Source: Schleiferiaceae bacterium (GTDB lineage Bacteria; Bacteroidota; Bacteroidia; Flavobacteriales; Schleiferiaceae). From it: a stretch of 64,000 nt of DNA. The notes below the pieces were generated by a model. That model saw only the letters and a list, made by a program, of their open reading frames with translations. It was not told where the DNA came from and made no database searches. Shown here in pieces: positions 57,823 to 64,000 of the stretch. Numbering within the stretch: the first letter of the stretch is position 1; each line of letters opens with the position of its first letter. A program made the translations under genes and the position numbers. The stretch lies in contig JAGYIN010000001.1 of assembly GCA_018402665.1 (NCBI GenBank), positions 62,001 through 126,000 of the forward strand, given 5' to 3'.

Positions 57823-58686
57823 TTAGCTCAGGGCTTTAAATTTATTGTGCACGTGCAACATCAATACTCCGAAACCAATACCTAGTAAAATTAATACCTG
57901 ACTCAAAAGACCCTCCGCTGTAAATGAGAGTTTCAAGAGTACTGTGGAAATAACGAAGCTGGAGTTGCGTATAATTACCGGGAAATTATCTGAATATAAC
58001 AGGGATAACAGCAAAATAATCACATCTGAGATGATGAGGAAGTTGTAAAACTGCTCAAAGAATATGGCATTCACAGCGACCATGTTTGCCTGTTCAATGT
58101 GCTGAAAAGTGGGGACTATCCAGGCAAAGAAACTTTGCACCCCAAGCACTACGAAAACGGCAAAAAGAACAAGAGACAATAAGTGCTTTGCTTGTACGAA
58201 CTGTTTTAATCTAGGACCTATTTCCTTTTCCTCCATCGCTTCAAAATCTGCATATTTATAGGTACCGCTCAGCTTGTAAAACCAATAGACGAGGTAAAAA
58301 GCTAAAACCACCAAAATGACATCTGCAGCGAATTCCAGATTGTGCTGACTGCTCCAGGTAGCCACTTTCAAATCCAGAACAGCCATGTCCTTGAAAAGCC
58401 CACGAATGAGAATCAAAGCGATGACTTCGTACTGTTTTGCAATATAGATGGTCGTCGACCTGCGCAGGTAATAGATCATCAGGTACGCCTCATACACGAG
58501 CAAAATGGAGAAAGGGGTATATATGGCACTGATGGGATCGCTTAATAATGCGGCTTCCATGCCTCCCGGGATGTAGGCGCGAAACAAATGCAGCAAAAGA
58601 TGCACGATAAAGCTAAAAATAGCAAGATAAAGCGCCCAGCGGCCAATGGTCTTACGGAAGGTGTGCGTGAATACAGGTATGTTCAT
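57823..58686 (-). CDS. Polytopic membrane protein, unknown function
   Basis: The 287-residue protein has about seven hydrophobic segments (for example WALYLAIFSFIVHLLLHLF, YTPFSILLVYEAYLMIYYL, VILVVLAFYLVYWFYKL, LLSLVLFAVFVVLGV, GFGVLMLHV) with short charged loops and no catalytic motif I can name. The loop after the fourth segment is acidic (DFEAMEEKEIGPRLK). The gene is monogenic and lies upstream of the Nudix gene by 42 bases. Confidence 0.75.
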   Translation of the reverse strand: MNIPVFTHTFRKTIGRWALYLAIFSFIVHLLLHLFRAYIPGGMEAALLSDPISAIYTPFSILLVYEAYLMIYYLRRSTTIYIAKQYEVIALILIRGLFKDMAVLDLKVATWSSQHNLEFAADVILVVLAFYLVYWFYKLSGTYKYADFEAMEEKEIGPRLKQFVQAKHLLSLVLFAVFVVLGVQSFFAWIVPTFQHIEQANMVAVNAIFFEQFYNFLIISDVIILLLSLLYSDNFPVIIRNSSFVISTVLLKLSFTAEGLLSQVLILLGIGFGVLMLHVHNKFKALS

Positions 58687-58748
58687 AACCCATAGATAAC
58701 CAATTAATTACAACAAAGTTGTTCGCTCACATGATTATTTGTCGCTGA

Positions 58749-60422
<1,674 letters not shown>

Positions 60423-60438
60423 CGTTCAGTTACTCACT

Positions 60439-60468
60439 AAAAGCGCCCGAATACGGGCGCTTTTTTTT
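60439..60468 (+). terminator. Terminator of the ABC-F gene
   Basis: AAGCGCCCG and CGGGCGCTT pair around AATA and are followed by eight T. Confidence 0.93.
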
Positions 60469-60558
60469 AGTTGACGCATCGCATGCGCACTGCGCAGTGG
60501 ATTTCTTGGGAGGCGCACCTTAAAGACTTATATTCGAGGCTCAAACTGAATTCATACC

Positions 60559-61794
60559 ATGAAAAAGATTTTTACTGCAGCCTTATTACTTAGTGCTGGC
60601 CTTTCCTTCGGTCAAAATATGCAGAAGGAAAAAATGACTGTGTCGTACCTCCAACCGCCAATGGTGCATTTAGAAGAAGGCATGGGCTATACCAGCCAGG
60701 TTATTTTAGATTACGAAGAAGAAATCAATGCTGAATTAGCAAAAGCTGAAGAAGAATACCAGCAAGCATTAGCAGAGTATCCTGAAAAAGAAGCTGCCGC
60801 CAAAGCAGCCTACGATCAGCGTTATGCAGAATACGAAAAAGCGCTTGAGGAGTGGAACAGCAAAGGCACGATGGGTAAAATCATCGAGAAGCAAGTTTTA
60901 GAAAACAGCAAGCCGACGCCTCCGGGATCGTACTATCCGCCTTCGAAACCCTATAAGCGTCAAGTTACGCACCAGAAGTTGTTTAACGCAGACCAATTGG
61001 CCAGCACATACTGCCGCATTGACGGATTGGATCAAGACCCAAACGGAGTGCAGGTTGAAGTTCACCTCTTCGGATTTGAGAACGATGATCCTGTGGTGAA
61101 AAAGAAAGAATACGTTCAGGTAGATTCTAAGACGAAAGCAAAAAAGACTATCGTAAAAACACATTGGGAATTTAATTACCGTCACAGCATGTCTTTGCGT
61201 GCAGTACATCCCAATGGAACAATCATTTTTGATGAAGTGCCAAGCAGCATTGCGGATTACAAACTCTACGCTTCTGCAGAAGAGACCCGTAGCCACCCTA
61301 GTACAAATGCAACTACGTTAGTAGATAACCTACAACCGCAGATTGTTGAGACTAATATGGGCATCATTCATTGGATGCTTAATGACAAGCTAGGTACAAC
61401 AGAGCAAAAGCGCGATGTGGAAATCATCTATGTAAAGAATAAAAAAGGCGAGTACGATGATTTAGAAAATGCCATGTTTGATGCGAAGGAAGGATACAAC
61501 ATGTTGACCTCACGTCCAGATGAAGCGAAAGCAAAACTTGCGGGTGCCATTGAAGCATGGGAAGCGGCTTTAGAAGAAGGCGATATGGATGATAAAAAAG
61601 CACGTATCAATAAGAAAGTGATTCCTGACGTGTATAAGAATGTACTCTTAGCCTGTGCCTTGACAGAACAATTTACTAAAGCAGAGGACCATTACAATGC
61701 TACACTTCGACTAGACTTTAGCAGAGGTGATGAAAATGACTTGAAAGAATTTAAACTTTTAGTTGATGACTTGAAAGCGCGTCATGAGATGTAA
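60559..61794 (+). CDS. Secreted helical-repeat protein, unknown function
   Basis: The 411-residue protein has a signal peptide (FTAALLLSAGLSFGQN), an Ala/Glu/Tyr-rich coiled coil at residues about 50-100 (EEINAELAKAEEEYQQALAE), a middle domain with beta strands (VQVEVHLFGFENDDPVVKKK; SMSLRAVHPNGTIIFDE) and TPR-like helices at the C-terminus (AKLAGAIEAWEAALEEGDMD; EQFTKAEDHYNATLRLDF). Likely periplasmic. A promoter-like pair (TTG at 60506, TATATTCG at 60529-60536, 20-base spacer) precedes it. No known family recognised. Confidence 0.75.
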   Translation: MKKIFTAALLLSAGLSFGQNMQKEKMTVSYLQPPMVHLEEGMGYTSQVILDYEEEINAELAKAEEEYQQALAEYPEKEAAAKAAYDQRYAEYEKALEEWNSKGTMGKIIEKQVLENSKPTPPGSYYPPSKPYKRQVTHQKLFNADQLASTYCRIDGLDQDPNGVQVEVHLFGFENDDPVVKKKEYVQVDSKTKAKKTIVKTHWEFNYRHSMSLRAVHPNGTIIFDEVPSSIADYKLYASAEETRSHPSTNATTLVDNLQPQIVETNMGIIHWMLNDKLGTTEQKRDVEIIYVKNKKGEYDDLENAMFDAKEGYNMLTSRPDEAKAKLAGAIEAWEAALEEGDMDDKKARINKKVIPDVYKNVLLACALTEQFTKAEDHYNATLRLDFSRGDENDLKEFKLLVDDLKARHEM

Positions 61795-61815
61795 TTAGAT
61801 TCGGTAAAGAACTAA

Positions 61816-61843
61816 AGAAGAGCGGCCCACGGCCGCTCTTTTC
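61816..61843 (+). terminator. Terminator of the 60559-61794 gene
   Basis: AAGAGCGGCC and GGCCGCTCTT pair around CAC and are followed by TTC and an ATTTT run. Confidence 0.85.
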
Positions 61844-61856
61844 ATTTTAGAACCCC

Positions 61857-61864
61857 TACTTTTG
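61857..61864 (+). promoter_or_regulatory. Bacteroidota -7 element before the SulP gene
   Basis: TACTTTTG matches TAnnTTTG and lies 25 bases before the ATG at 61889. The -33 partner is not clear. Confidence 0.5.
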
Positions 61865-61888
61865 CCCGCTTAATAGCACACCCACTCC

Positions 61889-63502
61889 ATGAAACGACTC
61901 TTCAACAACTTCGTTGGCAATCCAAAAAATGACATTTTATCTGGAATCACCGTTGCACTCGCATTGGTTCCAGAGGCTGTAGCCTTTGCGTTCGTTGCAG
62001 GTATAGATCCACTTGTGGGTCTGTACGGTGCGTTCATGATGGGATTAATCACGTCATTGTTCGGTGGTCGCCCAGGAATGATTTCAGGGGCCACAGGCGC
62101 TATGGCCGTGGTTATGGTACATTTAATTCAGCAAGGAAATACGGTGGGTTTAACGCTGGCTGACCCCATTACCAATTTAGGTCTATACTGGCTGTTCATT
62201 ACCCTACTTTTTGTGGGTGCAATTCAAATCCTCGCGGGGTTATTTCGACTAGGAAAATTCGTGCGCCTCATCCCCCATCCCGTAATGATGGGATTTGTAA
62301 ACGGCCTAGCCATTGTCATTTTCTTGAGCCAATTGGGCTTATTTAAGCGCGTAACGGACGGCGAGGCGGCATGGATTCAAGGCAGCGAACTGTTTACTAT
62401 GTTGGGTCTTGTAGGTCTTACCATGGCTATTATGTGGTTACTGCCGAAAGTAACTAAGGTTTTCCCTGCTGCACTTGCGGGCATTATTGTCGTTGCTACC
62501 ATCACCATCGGTGCTGGACTGGATGTGAGTACGGTAGGTTCATTTATCCGTGAAGGTGGTGGCGAAGGTCTCAAAGGTGGACTTCCTACATTCCAAATTG
62601 AAATTTTTAATCTTTTTGATACGATCAAAGGACATTGGGGAACTGTTTTATCTACAGCATTTTTATTAGCGGCCGTAGGATTGATTGAATCCTTAATGAC
62701 GCTGAATTTAGTAGATGATTTGACAGAATCGCGCGGCTCTGGAAATAGAGAGTGTATTGCTCAAGGATCCGCTAATGTAATTAACGGCCTCTTTGGAGGA
62801 ATGGGCGGTTGTGCGATGATCGGACAAAGTATTATCAATGTGAATTCTGGCGGCCGTGGCAGACTTTCAGGTATTGTAGCTGCATTGGGACTACTTTCCT
62901 TTATTCTCTTTGGCGCTCCTTTGATCGAGCAAATTCCTATTGCGGCATTGGTTGGTGTGATGTTCATGGTGGTGATCGGGACCTTTGCTTGGTCCAGTTT
63001 CCGCATCCTACGAAAAATCCCAGCTGCCGATGCCTTTGTACTTATTGCCGTTAGTGCCATTACTGTTTGGCAAGATTTGGCCATCGCCGTGATCGCTGGT
63101 GTGATCATGAGTGCATTGAAATTTGCTTGGGAGAATGCCATTCGTATTCGTGCACGCAAACGCATTAAGGAAGATGGAACGAAAGTCTACGAAATCTGGG
63201 GTCCACTTTTCTTTGGATCAACGCAGAGCTTTACCGCAAAGTTTGATGTTAAAGAAGATCCTCAAAAAATCGAAATTGATTTTATAGAAAGCCGCGTGAG
63301 TGATCACAGTGGTATCGAGGCTATCGAGCGTATTATTGATAAATACCTTGCGGTAGGAAAAGAAGTGACGCTCACTCACCTGAGTCCCGAGTGTACGGCA
63401 ATTTTAGAAAAAGCCAATCCTAATTTTGCGAAATACATCCAGAGCTCTATTGAGGATCCGCGTTACCATGTAGTGACGGATTTGATGGATGCGGAGGTTT
63501 AA
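61889..63502 (+). CDS. SulP-family anion transporter (BicA-like)
   Basis: The 537-residue inner-membrane protein is a SulP transporter with STAS domain. GISGITVALALVPEAVAFAF-type first helix (here LSGITVALALVPEAVAFAFV), GLYGAFMMGLITSLFGGRPG, SGATGAMAVVMVHLI and GFVNGLAIVIFLSQLGLF are typical. The STAS part is at the C-terminus (IEIDFIESRVSDHSGIEAIE). It lacks the extra domain of the SulP at 1603-3825. Bicarbonate or sulfate are the usual substrates of this branch. A single gene, with its own promoter-like element and terminator. Confidence 0.92.
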   Translation: MKRLFNNFVGNPKNDILSGITVALALVPEAVAFAFVAGIDPLVGLYGAFMMGLITSLFGGRPGMISGATGAMAVVMVHLIQQGNTVGLTLADPITNLGLYWLFITLLFVGAIQILAGLFRLGKFVRLIPHPVMMGFVNGLAIVIFLSQLGLFKRVTDGEAAWIQGSELFTMLGLVGLTMAIMWLLPKVTKVFPAALAGIIVVATITIGAGLDVSTVGSFIREGGGEGLKGGLPTFQIEIFNLFDTIKGHWGTVLSTAFLLAAVGLIESLMTLNLVDDLTESRGSGNRECIAQGSANVINGLFGGMGGCAMIGQSIINVNSGGRGRLSGIVAALGLLSFILFGAPLIEQIPIAALVGVMFMVVIGTFAWSSFRILRKIPAADAFVLIAVSAITVWQDLAIAVIAGVIMSALKFAWENAIRIRARKRIKEDGTKVYEIWGPLFFGSTQSFTAKFDVKEDPQKIEIDFIESRVSDHSGIEAIERIIDKYLAVGKEVTLTHLSPECTAILEKANPNFAKYIQSSIEDPRYHVVTDLMDAEV

Positions 63503-63525
63503 AACCCTCTATCGCTTTTAATGAA

Positions 63526-63556
63526 ACGGCCACTGACATAATCAGTGGCTTTTTCA
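63526..63556 (+). terminator. Terminator of the second SulP gene
   Basis: GCCACTGA and TCAGTGGC pair around CATAA, followed by TTTTT. Confidence 0.88.
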
Positions 63557-63579
63557 TTTTGAGTACCATACCATTATTG

Positions 63580-63723
63580 TTCAGGATTTTTCTCGCTACG
63601 CTCGAAAGATCCTTTCTGCTCCGAATTCCGAACAAAACAGCCCAAAGCCTGCCGCGCCGAGCATCATTCGCTTTATGCCCCGACCCAACTTCGATGCAAG
63701 CATCGCGTGGTTCCCGGTTCGAT
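63580..63723. repeat. Tandem repeat unit 1 (144 bp)
   Basis: First of three units with nearly the same sequence. It starts with AGGATTTTTCTCGCTACG, contains the block AACAAAACAGCCCAAAGCC, a variable stretch of about 14 bases near 63662-63675, and ends with a hairpin CGATGC-AA-GCATCG (63692-63705) and CGTGGTTCCCGGTTCGATTT. Frames running through it on the minus strand are low-complexity shadows and not genes. Confidence 0.9.
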
Positions 63724-63869
63724 TTCAAGGATTTTCTCGCTGCGCTCGAAAGATCCTTTATGCTCCGAATTCCGAACAAAACAGCCCAAAGCCTGCCGCG
63801 CCGAGCGCGGCTGCTTTTTTTATGCCCCGACCCACTTCGATGCAAGCATCGCGTGGTTCCCAGTTCGAT
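63724..63869. repeat. Tandem repeat unit 2 (146 bp)
   Basis: Same order as unit 1 with a few substitutions (AAGGATTTTCTCGCTGCG at the start). The variable stretch reads GCGGCTGCTTTTTTTAT. The hairpin CGATGC-AA-GCATCG is at 63838-63851. Confidence 0.9.
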
Positions 63870-64000
63870 TTCAGGATTTTTCTCGCTACGCTCGAAAGAT
63901 CCTTTCTGCTCCGAATTCCGAACAAAACAGCCCAAAGCCTGCCGCGCCGAGCTATCGTATGCTTTATGCCCGACCCACTTCGATGCAAGCATCGCGTGGT
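63870..64000. repeat. Tandem repeat unit 3 (cut by the window edge)
   Basis: Third unit, matching unit 1 closely up to the edge. The variable stretch reads TATCGTATGCTTTAT. The hairpin is at 63981-63994. The array probably continues beyond the window. Confidence 0.88.

Noticed and set aside
62761-63165. A 134-residue minus-strand frame
   Set aside because: It is antisense to the conserved core of the SulP transporter and shows no motif.
63447-63992. A 181-residue minus-strand frame over the repeat array
   Set aside because: It is built from the repeated units themselves, overlaps the end of the SulP gene and has no family match that I can see. It is a shadow of the tandem repeats.
63580-64000. 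CRISPR array
   Set aside because: Units are about 145 bp with long conserved parts and only one short variable core. CRISPR repeats are 20-50 bp with spacers of similar size, and no cas gene is present.

Overview
The window comes from a member of the Bacteroidota, most likely a marine or freshwater Flavobacteriales relative. Supporting signs are a T9SS type A sorting domain (29175-31205), a TonB-dependent receptor, the Bacteroidota-specific rpmB-rpmG-DUF4295 ribosomal cluster, promoters of the TTG-N19-TAnnTTTG type, few Shine-Dalgarno sites and a 6S-like RNA between zapA and rny. The family-level placement is inference.

Layout. 1-10.4 kb holds gcvT, a SulP anion transporter with a BNR-repeat lipoprotein, and a tightly overlapping MBOAT / SGNH / SGNH / LysM operon that looks like an envelope O-acylation module. 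10.5-17.3 kb holds cytochrome bd oxidase (cydAB) behind a perfect palindrome, then rimO, ftsY, DUF4295, rpmG, rpmB and cinA. 17.3-21.4 kb holds a nucleoside phosphorylase, a small outer-membrane protein, rny, a 6S-like RNA, zapA and a coiled-coil partner. 21.4-31.2 kb holds an M23 peptidase, a carboxypeptidase-regulatory-like protein, a TonB-dependent receptor, a thioredoxin-like protein, an acyltransferase, ornithine aminotransferase and an Omp28-like T9SS cargo protein. 31.3-35.8 kb holds rlmD, a phosphoribosyltransferase, aroK, tRNA-Lys, tRNA-Leu, an alpha/beta hydrolase, msrB and tRNA-Val.

35.9-48.3 kb is an AT-rich accessory island full of frameshifts. Piecing reading frames together gives a defence locus: an HNH-HIT fusion protein, a small unknown protein, a cytosine-5 DNA methyltransferase on the plus strand, then on the minus strand a WYL regulator, a Z1 superfamily-2 helicase, a PD-(D/E)XK nuclease, a MutL/MORC-like GHKL ATPase and two unrecognised proteins. 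Start and stop codons overlap or nearly touch, as in one operon. This matches the general architecture of predicted restriction-modification systems with MutL/MORC-type ATPases. The HNH-HIT fusion and the two unknown proteins are the least explained parts.

The breaks look like single-base indels between well-conserved codon runs. They also hit rlmD (5' third), msrB and the hydrolase, while 31.8-33.7 kb and everything after 48.6 kb is clean. Poor local consensus quality is therefore a serious alternative to true pseudogenes.

48.6-64 kb is ordinary chromosome again: DUF805, a stomatin/NfeD pair, an SGNH protein, a secreted KatG with three evenly spaced TTATAGA repeats upstream, CIA30, isoaspartyl peptidase, a CDP-alcohol phosphatidyltransferase, a Nudix hydrolase, an ABC-F protein, a second SulP transporter and, at the right edge, a tandem array of about 145-bp hairpin-bearing repeats that runs off the window.
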